Shown: piece by piece, positions 54,856 to 63,581 of the stretch | Numbering within the stretch: position 1 is the first letter of the stretch | How the letters are laid out: each line of letters begins with the position of its first letter | Origin: Pseudomonas shahriarae | GTDB taxonomy: Bacteria > Pseudomonadota > Gammaproteobacteria > Pseudomonadales > Pseudomonadaceae | Reading direction: 5' to 3' | Length of the DNA stretch: 64,000 nucleotides | NCBI RefSeq assembly: GCF_014268455.2 | Contig: NZ_CP077085.1 | Span: forward strand, 992,001 to 1,056,000 | Made by a program: the position numbers and the translations under genes | Notes under the pieces: model-generated | What the model saw: the letters and a program-made list of their open reading frames with translations, nothing else | What the model was told of the DNA's origin: nothing | Databases searched by the model: none

Positions 54856-56112
54856 CTAGCGAATCGGCACCACGTTCTTGTCTCTGACTTGGCCGTACGC
54901 TGAGGCAAGCAGGCTACCAGTGGCGGCTTTCTGGATGTACTCACTCCACCAGGCCATCATGGGACGCCGACGCTCGATGTAGTCGGCTCGGTTGTAGGCG
55001 CTCCTCACCTCATCCTTGTCGACGTGCGCGAGTGCGACCTCAATGAGCTCCGGGTCCCACCCATGTTCATTCAAGATGGTGCTCGCCATCGAGCGCATGC
55101 CGTGGCTGACCAAGCGATCCTGGAAGCCCATGCGTTTCAACGCCATGTTGGCCGTTTGGCTATTGGCGTGGGTGCGTGGATTTCTGTCTGCCGGGAAGAC
55201 GTATTCGCGATGGCCGCTGTGAGTCTTCAGTGACACCAGCAGTGCGACAGCGTGATCACTCAACGGGATGCTGTGTGGACGGCGCTTCTTCATCCGCTCC
55301 GGTGGGATAGTCCAGACACGCCTTTCAAAGTCGATGTCTGCCCAGCGAGTAGTCGCCGCCTCGGCGGGGCGAGTCATCGTGTGCAACTGCCATTCGATCA
55401 GGCAGCGGGTGGTACGTTTGATGCTGGCGTTCGCGATTTCCAGCATGAGCTCGGGGAGCTCTTCGGGTGGAAGCGCGGCCATGTTCTCTTTCTTGGGCTT
55501 CTTGAATACCGCTCGTATACCGCTGAGCGGGTTGGCGAAGATCAGACCGGAGTTCACCCCGTAGGTCATGATCTCGTTTAGCCGCTGGCTAAGACGCTTG
55601 ACCGTCTCCAGGCTGCCTTTCGCTTCAATTGGGCGAAGCAGTCCGATCACCATCGGCGCGGTGATTTTGGTGAGTGGTGTCGTCTTCAAATCGGGGAACA
55701 CGTGCAGCGTGAGCGACCGCCAGATGTCCTCGGCGTAGGCCGGGGTGACTGAGTCTTTCTTGAGCTCGAACCAGGCGGTGGCCACGTTCTCGAAGGTGTG
55801 TTCCGTTTCTGCGCGCTTGGCCTCATTCAGCGTATCGCGCTGCACCTTCGGATCGATGCCTTGGGCGAGCAGCTCGCGTGCTTCGACCGCCATCTTTCGG
55901 GCGTTCGCCAGCGAGAGCTCTGGGTAGGTGCCCAAGCCCATGTTGATGCGGTTCTTGGTCACCGGTTCACGGTAATTGAAATTCCACAGCAGAGAGCCGT
56001 TGCTGCGTACACGGAGTTGCAAACCGTCACCGTCGGTGAGGACGTAATCCTTGGACGCGGGTTTGACTCCCTTGAGCTGTCGATCAGATAGGCGGAGGGC
56101 TGGAGCAGGCAT
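54856..56112 (-). CDS. P4-type tyrosine integrase (DUF4102 + catalytic domain)
   Basis: 418 residues. N-terminal arm-binding domain (DRQLKGVKPASKDYVLTDGD then GLQLRVRSNGSLLWNFNYRE), a core-binding helical domain (TFENVATAWFELKKDSVTPA), and the catalytic domain with Arg in TMTRPAEAATTRW, HxxR in VSHGMRSMAST, His in ALAHVDKDEV and the nucleophile Tyr in SAYNRADY. ATG at 56112 is preceded by GAGGAA; a GTG 18 bases earlier is alternative. It sits 188 bases from the tmRNA 3' end with no other gene between, the classic position for integrases that use ssrA as attachment site. Confidence 0.92.
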   Translation of the reverse strand: MPAPALRLSDRQLKGVKPASKDYVLTDGDGLQLRVRSNGSLLWNFNYREPVTKNRINMGLGTYPELSLANARKMAVEARELLAQGIDPKVQRDTLNEAKRAETEHTFENVATAWFELKKDSVTPAYAEDIWRSLTLHVFPDLKTTPLTKITAPMVIGLLRPIEAKGSLETVKRLSQRLNEIMTYGVNSGLIFANPLSGIRAVFKKPKKENMAALPPEELPELMLEIANASIKRTTRCLIEWQLHTMTRPAEAATTRWADIDFERRVWTIPPERMKKRRPHSIPLSDHAVALLVSLKTHSGHREYVFPADRNPRTHANSQTANMALKRMGFQDRLVSHGMRSMASTILNEHGWDPELIEVALAHVDKDEVRSAYNRADYIERRRPMMAWWSEYIQKAATGSLLASAYGQVRDKNVVPIR

Positions 56113-56136
56113 GAGATTTTCCTCAGGCACTGATTT

Positions 56137-56186
56137 GGTATTCCAAAGGTTAGCACCGAATGGGTTGGAATACCCTTTGGAATACC
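56137..56186. promoter_or_regulatory. Repeated TTGGAATACC sites upstream of the integrase
   Basis: GGTATTCCAAAGG at 56137-56149 is the exact inverse of CCTTTGGAATACC at 56174-56186, and another TTGGAATACC lies at 56165-56174. Such a cluster between integrase and tmRNA fits arm-type integrase sites or an autoregulatory operator. The same 10-mer occurs at 27356-27365 near the proposed left end. Confidence 0.5.
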
Positions 56187-56266
56187 CGAATGGCTAGAAC
56201 TGAAAAAATCTCAGAAGACCGCAAAAGCGCTGGAGGCCGCGTATTTACTGGATCGCAGGCACAAAA

Positions 56267-56288
56267 AAAGACGTCCGTGGACGTCTTT
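56267..56288 (-). terminator. Rho-independent terminator of ssrA
   Basis: On the minus strand the stem AAAGACGTCC/GGACGTCTTT with a tiny loop is followed by a run of seven T (56263-56269). It starts 12 bases beyond the tmRNA CCA end and terminates ssrA. Confidence 0.85.
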
Positions 56289-56299
56289 AGATGATGAAG

Positions 56300-56693
56300 T
56301 GGTGGAGCCGGGGGGATTTGAACCCCCGTCCGCCAGTACTCTGCTGTCGGTACTACATGCGTAGCCGTTTCTATTAAGTTAACCCTCAGCGACCCGAAGG
56401 GCAGGGTGCTTTGGGCGAGTTGTGTAAGTTTTAGCCGCTTCGTCCACAACGTACTGCACGGCGATTCTGTTCTATATGACAATCACTTTGGGTTTACAGA
56501 CATCCCCTGGTGATTGCTGGACCCGAAGGTACCAGGAGGGAAGGGCTAAGGCTGCTTACGCAGCGAGAGCGTATTCCCCGTAGGTTTCGTCATTGGCAAC
56601 TATAGAAAGTTGCAACAGTGGATTTACGAGTTCTGTTACCAACTCGGCATGCACCTAAAGGTTCGCAACCGGCGTCGAATCCTAAACGGCCCC
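56300..56693 (-). ncRNA. ssrA: Transfer-messenger RNA
   Basis: A 394-nt tmRNA. The 5' end GGGGCCGTTTAGGATTCGAC (minus strand from 56693) and the 3' end GGTTCAAATCCCCCCGG followed by CTCCACCA form the tRNA-like domain. The internal reading frame encodes the tag ANDETYGEYALAA then stop (about 56547-56589), matching Pseudomonas tags. It rescues stalled ribosomes with SmpB, whose gene is 6.2 kb away. Its 3' end is the probable attachment site for the island to the left. Confidence 0.98.
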
Positions 56694-56756
56694 GTGCTTG
56701 TTGCTCGATGTGATCGTGAGCGACAAGCCTGTGCAGTGTACGTCAATCGGTCACAG

Positions 56757-56781
56757 AAGGCCAACCCGAAAGGTTGGCCTT
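56757..56781. terminator. Hairpin downstream of a small secreted-protein gene
   Basis: AAGGCCAACC (56757-56766) pairs with GGTTGGCCTT (56772-56781) around a five-base loop. It lies just past the stop of the minus-strand gene at 56796. No clear T run follows on the minus strand, so termination efficiency is uncertain. Confidence 0.5.
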
Positions 56782-56795
56782 GAGCGGTTGGCGGG

Positions 56796-57080
56796 TTATG
56801 GGTTGCCGCCTTTGTCCAGGTTCTGCAGGTCTTGCAGGGCTTTGGAGGTGATCTCGATACACTTCTTCTCATCACCGGCCGCGTGGGCTGCTTTGGCTTG
56901 GGAGACGGCCGTGTCGATCTCGCCGCTTTTGCCACTGGTGTCCGTGGCGAGCAGTGCTTTGCCGTTGTTGATTTTATCCAGGTTGATCTGGCACAGATCT
57001 GCTTCGTTGCCTGCGGCAAACACGGGGGAGGCCAGCATCGCAGCGGTAACGAATACACCAGCCAGTACGGAACGCTTCAT
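56796..57080 (-). CDS. Small secreted/periplasmic protein
   Basis: 94 residues. A clean signal peptide (MKRSVLAGVFVTAAMLASPV, ending FAAG, cleavage near residue 23) precedes a mature helical protein of about 70 residues with two cysteines (DLCQINLDKI and EKKCIEITSK), probably disulfide-bonded. GGAGATACCC precedes the ATG. No known family, though similar small Pseudomonas proteins of this size exist. It is alone between ssrA and the D-lactate dehydrogenase. Confidence 0.75.
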   Translation of the reverse strand: MKRSVLAGVFVTAAMLASPVFAAGNEADLCQINLDKINNGKALLATDTSGKSGEIDTAVSQAKAAHAAGDEKKCIEITSKALQDLQNLDKGGNP

Positions 57081-57181
57081 GGGTATCTCCTTGTGCAAAG
57101 AGGTCTCGATGCTGCGCGGTACGTGCGGGCAGCCGGCGAGGTCATGGGTCGGCCCCGGTTGCCCGGGGCTTAAGCAAGTGA

Positions 57182-60016
57182 CTACGCCAGTTCGCAGGGG
57201 TTCGTTTTTATTGCGCGGGCCTGGGTTACCCGGTCAACCAGGTAGACCAGGCCGTGGTAATCAATCCCACCGTGCTGGGTCAGACCGATCTCACAGGTGC
57301 GGCTGGTGGAGATGCCTTCGCTGCAGTACTGCACGGCGTCCTTGAGGGAGCGCAGGGAGTGGGCGTTGAGTTCCGGGGTGGTGAAGCCTTTGTCGCCGGC
57401 AAACCCGCAGCAGTGGATGCCTTCGGGGACTACCACGTTGTTGCTGCAACGCCGCGCCAGGTCGATCAGGGCCTGGCTTTCGCCCAGGTGCTGGGTGCTG
57501 CAGGTCACATGCACGGCAATCGGTGCATCCTGGGGTGTGAAGTCCAGGCGGTCCATCAGGTGGGTGCGGATAAACCGGACCGGGTCGTAGAGGTCCAGGC
57601 GCGTTTGCCCCAGGTCCTGGACCAGGCGCAGGGTGCAGGGGCTGGTGTCGCAGTAGATCGGGTCGAGACCGCCACGGCTGGCGTGGAGCAGGGCGCCGAT
57701 CAGTTCCTGGCGTTTGTGTTCGGCCTGTTCGGCGTAGCCTTTGGAGGCGAAGGGCTGGCCGCAGCAGAGGCTGTCCGGGTTGTCCGGGATGACCACCTGG
57801 TAACCGGCTTTTTCCAGCAGGCCACGGGTTTTGTCGTACAGCGACATTTGCTCTTTGTCCCCGGCCGCCGGGCCCATTGCCCGCGATACACAGGCCGCGA
57901 GGTAGACCACCCGTGGGCGTTCATCGTTGACGGCGGGGCTGAAGCGGATGGCTTTTTCCGGCTGTGGCATGGCGCTGGTCCACTGCGGGATTTGCCCCTT
58001 GGACAGCTTGGTCATGGAGGCCGAGAGTTTCGCCAGGCGTGGCGCGCCCAGTAGCATGCGGGCGCCGTTGGCCACATGCAGGGTGAAGCGTGCGCCTTGC
58101 AGTGCGGTAGAGAAGTGGCTGGCCAGCCACTCGGCGGTTTTCGTACTGCCTGCTTCACGGCTGCGCAGTTTTTTCACCAGGTCGCCGGTATTGATGCCTA
58201 CCGGGCAGCGCTGGGCACACAGCCCGGTGGCGGCACAGGTGTCGATGCCTTGATAGTGATACGCCGCTTCCAGCTCGGTGGTGTCGATGCCGGCGCGTTT
58301 GCGCGCCTGGATATCACGCCAGATCACGATGCGTTGGCGCGGGCTCAGGGTCAGGCCCTTGGAGGGGCATACCGGCTCGCAGAAACCGCACTCGATGCAC
58401 TTATCCACAATCTCATCGGCGGCGGGCAGGGGCTTGAGGTTTTTAAGGTGGATTTGCGGATCTTCGCTGAGCACCACGTCTGGGTTGAGAATGCCGTTGG
58501 GATCGAGCAGGCGCTTGAGTTGCCACATCAACTGATAGGCATCGCTGCCCCATTCCAGTTCGACGAAGGGCGCCATGTTACGACCGGTGCCGTGCTCGGC
58601 TTTCAGCGAGCCGCCGAACTCCACGGCCACCAGTTGTGCCACGTCATCCATGAACGCTTGATAGCGTGTGACTTCTTCGGCGCTGTTGAAGCCTTGGGTG
58701 AACACAAAGTGCAGATTGCCTTCCAGGGCGTGTCCGAAAAGGATGGCTTCGTCGTAGTGATGTTTGTCGAACAGCTCGATCAAACGGTTCACACCAATGG
58801 CCAGTTGCTCCACCGGGAAGGTCACGTCTTCGATGATTACCGTGGTGCCGGTCTTGCGTACGGCGCCGACGGCGGGGAAGGTGTCCTTGCGGATCGCCCA
58901 CAGGCGTGCGTTTTCCAACGGGTCTTCGGTGAAGTCGACTTGCTTCTCGACCGGGAAGTCGGCCAGCGAGGCCATGATCAGCGCCAGTTGCTCATGCAGC
59001 AATGTGGACGAGGCGGCGCGGGATTCGATCAATAGCGCGCAGGCACTTTCCGATAGTTGTTGTACGAAAGCGGGCATGCCGGGTTTGTCCTGCACCGAGC
59101 GCATGCTGCGTCGGTCCAGCAGCTCAACCGCTGACACCGGCTGGGTTTTCAGCACGGTTACGGCGTTGCAGCAGGTTTCTACATCCGGGAATACGATCAG
59201 CGCCGAAGCTTTGCTCGGGTGATCAATGACGGTGTCGTAGGTCACTGCGCTGATAAAGCCCAGGGTGCCTTCGGAACCCACCAGCAGATGGCTGAGGATA
59301 TCCAGTGGCTCGTCGAAATCCACCAGGGCATTGAGTGACAGCCCGGTGGTGTTTTTCAGACGGTATTTATGGCGAATTTTTGCCGCCAATTCAGGATTGG
59401 CCCGGGTCTCGCGGCCCAGGGTGGCCAGGCGCTCAAGCAACTGGCTGTGTTGTTGGCGGAACGCTGCGACGCTGGTGGCGTCCTCGGTATCGAGGCGGCT
59501 GCCGTCGGCCAGCACCAGGCGAATCCCGGCCAGGGTGTGGTAGGTGTTCTGGGCGGTGCCGCAGCACATGCCGCTGGCATTGTTGGCGACAATCCCACCG
59601 ATCTTGCAGGCGTTGATTGACGCCGGATCCGGACCGATCTTGCGCCCGAACGGCGCAAGCCAGGCATTGGCCTGGGCCCCAATGACGCCGGGCTGCAGGC
59701 GGATTTGCGTACCTTGGCCACGAATCTCACGCCCGTTCCAGTTATCGCCGAGCACGATCAGCACCGAATCGCTGATGGCCTGGCCGGAGAGGCTGGTGCC
59801 GGCTGCGCGAAAGGTCACTGGCACGCGGTCACGTTGCGCCAGTTGCAGCAACTCGACCACTTCATCTTCCGATTCGACGCGCACCACCAGTTGTGGGATC
59901 AGTCGGTAAAAACTGGCGTCGGTGCCGAAAGCCAGGGTGGAAAGAGGATCGTCGAAGCGTCGATCTTTCGGGATCAGTCGTGCGACGGCATCCAGGAACG
60001 CGATGGGCAGACTCAT
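57182..60016 (-). CDS. FAD/Fe-S D-lactate (D-2-hydroxyacid) dehydrogenase
   Basis: 944 residues. The N-terminal half is an FAD-binding oxidase (VPVTFRAAGTSLSGQAISDS, PGVIGAQANAWL, GGIVANNASGMCCGTAQNTY, GHALEGNLHFVFTQGF). A 4Fe-4S module follows with C-x2-C-x2-C-x3-C (KCIECGFCEPVCPSKG) and TCAATGLCAQRCPVG, and the C-terminus carries CCG domains (LCCGQPFASKG, HCCGFAGDKG). This layout is the membrane-associated D-lactate dehydrogenase placed with lldP and lldR in P. aeruginosa. ATG at 60016 with GGAGG just upstream. It passes electrons from D-lactate to the respiratory chain. Confidence 0.92.
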   Translation of the reverse strand: MSLPIAFLDAVARLIPKDRRFDDPLSTLAFGTDASFYRLIPQLVVRVESEDEVVELLQLAQRDRVPVTFRAAGTSLSGQAISDSVLIVLGDNWNGREIRGQGTQIRLQPGVIGAQANAWLAPFGRKIGPDPASINACKIGGIVANNASGMCCGTAQNTYHTLAGIRLVLADGSRLDTEDATSVAAFRQQHSQLLERLATLGRETRANPELAAKIRHKYRLKNTTGLSLNALVDFDEPLDILSHLLVGSEGTLGFISAVTYDTVIDHPSKASALIVFPDVETCCNAVTVLKTQPVSAVELLDRRSMRSVQDKPGMPAFVQQLSESACALLIESRAASSTLLHEQLALIMASLADFPVEKQVDFTEDPLENARLWAIRKDTFPAVGAVRKTGTTVIIEDVTFPVEQLAIGVNRLIELFDKHHYDEAILFGHALEGNLHFVFTQGFNSAEEVTRYQAFMDDVAQLVAVEFGGSLKAEHGTGRNMAPFVELEWGSDAYQLMWQLKRLLDPNGILNPDVVLSEDPQIHLKNLKPLPAADEIVDKCIECGFCEPVCPSKGLTLSPRQRIVIWRDIQARKRAGIDTTELEAAYHYQGIDTCAATGLCAQRCPVGINTGDLVKKLRSREAGSTKTAEWLASHFSTALQGARFTLHVANGARMLLGAPRLAKLSASMTKLSKGQIPQWTSAMPQPEKAIRFSPAVNDERPRVVYLAACVSRAMGPAAGDKEQMSLYDKTRGLLEKAGYQVVIPDNPDSLCCGQPFASKGYAEQAEHKRQELIGALLHASRGGLDPIYCDTSPCTLRLVQDLGQTRLDLYDPVRFIRTHLMDRLDFTPQDAPIAVHVTCSTQHLGESQALIDLARRCSNNVVVPEGIHCCGFAGDKGFTTPELNAHSLRSLKDAVQYCSEGISTSRTCEIGLTQHGGIDYHGLVYLVDRVTQARAIKTNPCELA

Positions 60017-60037
60017 GGGGCCTCCAGGATCAGCAGC

Positions 60038-60117
60038 ACCCAGTCTGGGGAGCCTTGGCGCCACGGTCCTGCAGACTGGGTTGTGAATAGCTGACGCCGC
60101 AAAGCGGTTGCGGCGTC
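60038..60117. repeat. Hairpins in the gap between lldP and the dehydrogenase
   Basis: Two inverted repeats: ACCCAGTCTG (60038-60047) with CAGACTGGGT (60072-60081), and GACGCCGCAA (60093-60102) with TTGCGGCGTC (60108-60117). They occupy the 126-base spacer where relatives carry lldD. Possible roles are RNA processing or partial termination between the two genes, setting their ratio. Confidence 0.5.
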
Positions 60118-60142
60118 GGTTCTTACGGTATTGCCTGTGGTC

Positions 60143-61837
60143 TTAATGCACCAGCATGCCGGTGAACCAGTACGCCTGGGCGTAGGTGATCAGGCCGACA
60201 ATCGTGGCGAAAAACAGGCTGTGCTTGAGGGTAAAGCGGAACAGGTCGGATTCCTTGCCGACCAGGCCGGTCGCGGCACAGGCCACGGCGATCGACTGTG
60301 GCGAGATCATCTTGCCGGTTACGCCGCCACTGGTGTTTGCCGCTACCAGCAGGGTGTCGCTGACGCCGATCTGGTGTGCGGTGGTAGCTTGCAGGGAGCT
60401 GAACAGGGCGTTGGACGAGGTATCGGAACCCGTGAGGAACACACCCAGCCAGCCGAGGAACGGCGAGAAGAACGGGAATGCCGCGCCGGTGCCGGCCAGT
60501 ACCAGAGCCATGGTCGAAGACATGCCGGAGTAGTTGGTCACGAATGCGAACGCCAGCACCATGCCGATGGACAGGATCGGCCAGCGCAACTCGTAGAAGG
60601 TCTCTTTCAAAGTGGTCAGACCAGTTTTGAAATTGATCTTCAGCACCAGCATGGAGATCAGTGCGGAGAAGAAGATCGCCGTGCCGGTGGCGGAAATCGG
60701 GTCCAGCTTGAACACTGCTGGAATGGCCGTCGCGTTGGTGACGATGGGTGCAACCTTGATCACCATCTGGTCCAGGTGCGGAATCGCAAAGTTGAACACC
60801 CAGCTGTACATCGAGCCGCCGGCGGCGAACATCGCCTTGAACGGTTTGAGGGTCCAGATGGTCACCAGCACGGTCAGGATCAGGAACGGCGACCAGGCTT
60901 TGAAAATCTCCATCAGGCTGTAAGGCGAAGCCACGGAAGTGCGCGGCTGGCCGAAACCGCCGACGCTGCCGGTAACCGAAACGCTGGAGGTGGCACCAGC
61001 AATCTGTGCGCCCGCTGTACGCTTGGGCTGCCAGACTTTCAGGAACAGAGTCAGGGAGATCAGGCTGGCCAGGGCCGAGGTGATATCCGGCAGTTCCGGG
61101 CCGATGAAGTTGGAGGTGAAGTACTGGGTGATGGCAAAGCTCAAGCCGGCCACCAGTGCCGCAGGCCAGGTTTCCTTGACGCCGCGCAGGCCGTCCATCA
61201 TGAACACCAGCCAGAACGGCACGAACAGCGACAGCAGCGGCAGCTGGCGACCGGTCATGGCGCCGATCTTGAAGGCGTCGATGCCGGTGACCTGGCCGGC
61301 CACGATGATCGGGATCCCCAGGGCGCCGAAAGCCACTGGCGCGGTGTTGGCAATCAGGCACAGGCCGGCGGCGTACAGTGGGTTGAACCCCAGGCCGACC
61401 AGCAGCGCGGCCGTAATCGCCACGGGGGCGCCGAAACCGGCGGCACCTTCCAGGAATGCGCCGAAGCAGAAGCCGATCAGCAGCACTTGCAGGCGCTGGT
61501 CATCGGTAATCGACAGCACCGAGCTGCGGATCACTTCGAACTGGCCACTCTTGACCGTCAGTTTGTAGAGGAATACCGCGGCGACGATGATCCAGGCGAT
61601 TGGCCACAGGCCGTAGGCAAAGCCATAGCCGGCAGCGGCGAATGCCATATCGACCGGCATCTGGAAGGCAAATATCGCCACCAGGATCGACAGCGCCAGG
61701 GTGATGCTCCCGGCAACATGGCCTTTAAGGCGAAACACCGCCAGGGCCAGGAAGAAAAATATGATCGGGATAACGGCGGCCAGTGCGGACAGGCCAAGGC
61801 TGCCGAGTGGGCTGTAGAGCTGTTGCCAGGTTTGCAT
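60143..61837 (-). CDS. lldP: L-lactate permease
   Basis: 564 residues with about 13-14 membrane helices. LldP-family signatures are present: [60 protein letters not shown] and the C-terminal [20 protein letters not shown]. It imports L- and D-lactate (and glycolate) with protons. It heads the minus-strand operon with the D-lactate dehydrogenase. An LldR/FadR-type operator lies 52-68 bases upstream and a Crc motif overlaps the leader. Confidence 0.96.
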   Translation of the reverse strand: MQTWQQLYSPLGSLGLSALAAVIPIIFFFLALAVFRLKGHVAGSITLALSILVAIFAFQMPVDMAFAAAGYGFAYGLWPIAWIIVAAVFLYKLTVKSGQFEVIRSSVLSITDDQRLQVLLIGFCFGAFLEGAAGFGAPVAITAALLVGLGFNPLYAAGLCLIANTAPVAFGALGIPIIVAGQVTGIDAFKIGAMTGRQLPLLSLFVPFWLVFMMDGLRGVKETWPAALVAGLSFAITQYFTSNFIGPELPDITSALASLISLTLFLKVWQPKRTAGAQIAGATSSVSVTGSVGGFGQPRTSVASPYSLMEIFKAWSPFLILTVLVTIWTLKPFKAMFAAGGSMYSWVFNFAIPHLDQMVIKVAPIVTNATAIPAVFKLDPISATGTAIFFSALISMLVLKINFKTGLTTLKETFYELRWPILSIGMVLAFAFVTNYSGMSSTMALVLAGTGAAFPFFSPFLGWLGVFLTGSDTSSNALFSSLQATTAHQIGVSDTLLVAANTSGGVTGKMISPQSIAVACAATGLVGKESDLFRFTLKHSLFFATIVGLITYAQAYWFTGMLVH

Positions 61838-61853
61838 ATGGGGTGGCCCCTAA

Positions 61854-61861
61854 TTGTTGTT
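61854..61861 (-). promoter_or_regulatory. Crc/Hfq-type CA motif before lldP
   Basis: The minus strand reads AACAACAA directly upstream of the AGGGG ribosome site, 17 bases from the ATG. It is the best placed of the three CA motifs in the window and predicts repression of lactate use by preferred carbon sources. Confidence 0.6.
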
Positions 61862-61888
61862 GGTCATGCATGCTCAGCTGATTTGGAT

Positions 61889-61905
61889 AATTGGTAAGAC
61901 CAATT
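61889..61905. promoter_or_regulatory. LldR/PdhR-type operator
   Basis: AATTGGT-AAG-ACCAATT is a perfect palindrome with a three-base centre, matching the AATTGGTnnnACCAATT pattern bound by PdhR and LldR of the FadR subfamily. It is upstream of lldP and opposite to lldR, so LldR probably represses the operon in the absence of lactate. Confidence 0.85.
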
Positions 61906-62096
61906 TACAATCGCTGTGGGCTAGGTTAAGAGCCTTCGGGGTGGCGTGTCAATTTGCCGCTTGAGAAACTTTGGTCGTATGTCGGCGGGGCGGGGTCTGA
62001 TCGGTGCAATCAAAGGGGTTCTGATAGGTGCCGACGCCGCCGCAATAGGCCAGAATAGAGGGCCCGGCGAGTGGCCGGGATCGTGGAGAGTCAGTT

Positions 62097-62864
62097 ATGG
62101 CGTTTGATCAGGTGCGTCAGCGCCGTTTGTCCGACGATATTGTCGAGCAGCTTGAGGGGATGATCCTTGAGGGCACGTTGAAGTCGGGTGAGCGATTGCC
62201 TGCCGAGCGCGCACTGGCTGAACAGTTCGGTGTGTCGCGTCCGTCATTGCGCGAGGCGATCCAGAAGCTGGCGGCCAAGGGGCTGCTGGTCAGTCGCCAG
62301 GGCGGCGGCAATTATGTGGTGGAGACGCTGGGTTCAACCTTCAGCGATCCATTGTTGCATCTGCTGGAAAGCAACCCCGAAGCCCAGCGTGATCTGTTGG
62401 AATTTCGTCAGACGCTTGAAGCGTCTTGCGCTTATTACGCCGCCTTGCGTGCCACGGAAGTGGATCGCGAACGGCTGACTGCCGCCTTTGACGCCTTGCA
62501 GGATTGCTATGCACGGGATGATGAGGTGAGTCGCATTGAGGAAGGCGCGGCCGACGCCAGGTTTCACTTGGCTATCGCCGAAGCCAGCCATAACGCGGTA
62601 TTGCTGCACACCATCCGGGGCTTGTTTGATTTGCTCAAGCGTAACGTGGTGACCAATATCGGCGGCATGTACCAGCAACGCACCGAAACCCGGGATATGC
62701 TGATCAACCAGCATCGGGATTTGTATCTGGCGATTATCGAGGGGCGGGCGGAACAGGCGCGCGAGGTCTCAACACGTCACCTGCTGTACGTGCAGGAAGT
62801 GTTGGAAGAGGTGCGTCAGGAAGTGCAGCGTATGGCTCGGGCAGAGCGGCGCAAGGGGATATAG
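62097..62864 (+). CDS. lldR: GntR/FadR-type lactate regulator
   Basis: 255 residues. The winged helix (LSDDIVEQLEGMILEGTLKS, then ERALAEQFGVSRPSLREAIQ) is N-terminal, and the FCD ligand-binding domain begins near residue 80 (LLEFRQTLEASCAYYAALRA) with metal-site His residues (ARFHLAIAEASHN, STRHLLYVQ). It is the LldR that binds lactate and controls the divergent lldP operon through the operator at 61889. The gene order (smpB-lldR-lldP) matches P. aeruginosa. Confidence 0.93.
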   Translation: MAFDQVRQRRLSDDIVEQLEGMILEGTLKSGERLPAERALAEQFGVSRPSLREAIQKLAAKGLLVSRQGGGNYVVETLGSTFSDPLLHLLESNPEAQRDLLEFRQTLEASCAYYAALRATEVDRERLTAAFDALQDCYARDDEVSRIEEGAADARFHLAIAEASHNAVLLHTIRGLFDLLKRNVVTNIGGMYQQRTETRDMLINQHRDLYLAIIEGRAEQAREVSTRHLLYVQEVLEEVRQEVQRMARAERRKGI

Positions 62865-62879
62865 CCTGCAATTGCGGCG

Positions 62880-62897
62880 CAGGGAGCAGGCTCCCTG
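62880..62897. repeat. Short REP-like hairpin
   Basis: CAGGGAG-CAGG-CTCCCTG, a REP-type core, sits between the convergent lldR and smpB stops. It could serve as a bidirectional terminator, but there is no clear T run. Confidence 0.45.
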
Positions 62898-62930
62898 GCC
62901 ACATCGGCTCGCTTCAAGAGGCGGGGAAGA

Positions 62931-63413
62931 TCAGTCTTCCTTGCCCTTGTTGCGTACGGCGCGCTGCAATTCCCGATTGGAGTCGCGTTCGCGCTCGGTA
63001 TCACGCTTGTCGTATTCCTTCTTGCCCTTGCCCAGTGCGATCTCGCACTTGACCAGGTGCTTGCTCCAGTACCACGACAGGCAGACGCAGGCATAACCCT
63101 TCTGCTGGACCGCAGCAGCGAGCTTTTCCAGTTCGCGGGCATTGAGCAGCAGCTTGCGTGTGCGCACCGGGTCGGCAATAACGTGGGTACTGGCGGTCAT
63201 CAACGGCGTGATATGACTGCCGAGCAGCCAGGCCTCGCCATCCTTGAGCAGCACGTAACTGTCGACCAGTTGCAACTTGCTGGCGCGCAGACTTTTTACT
63301 TCCCAGCCGGCCAGGACCAGACCAGCCTCGAACCGATGTTCGATGAAGTAATCGTGTCGCGCCTTTTTGTTCTGCGCGATGGTCCCTGTTGGGTGTTTCT
63401 TTTGTTTAGCCAT
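62931..63413 (-). CDS. smpB: SsrA-binding protein SmpB
   Basis: 160 residues, the normal SmpB length. It begins [20 protein letters not shown] with the RNA-binding [20 protein letters not shown] and [17 protein letters not shown] core. The basic tail ([20 protein letters not shown]) enters the mRNA channel. It binds ssrA, encoded 6.2 kb away on the same strand. ATG at 63413; divergent from ratA. Confidence 0.97.
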   Translation of the reverse strand: MAKQKKHPTGTIAQNKKARHDYFIEHRFEAGLVLAGWEVKSLRASKLQLVDSYVLLKDGEAWLLGSHITPLMTASTHVIADPVRTRKLLLNARELEKLAAAVQQKGYACVCLSWYWSKHLVKCEIALGKGKKEYDKRDTERERDSNRELQRAVRNKGKED

Positions 63414-63581
63414 AGGGGCGGCATTATAGGCAGTTGCGAGCGTGTCGGCTACGGTCAACCTGCGTGCTTGAGCGTGTTGGATGAATCCCGGACAATACCG
63501 CCAGTTTTCTGGTTTTTTTCTCTCGCGAATCGGGCAGTCTTTTCGCGATGTTTGCCGCTCAGCTTCGGAAATAACGCTCCC

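Noticed and set aside
60131..61897. A 588-codon plus-strand frame opposite lldP
   Set aside because: Gln/Arg/Gly-rich antisense shadow; lldP is unmistakable.
62880..62897. Strong bidirectional terminator between lldR and smpB
   Set aside because: Stem of seven base pairs without T runs on either side; kept only as a REP-like hairpin.
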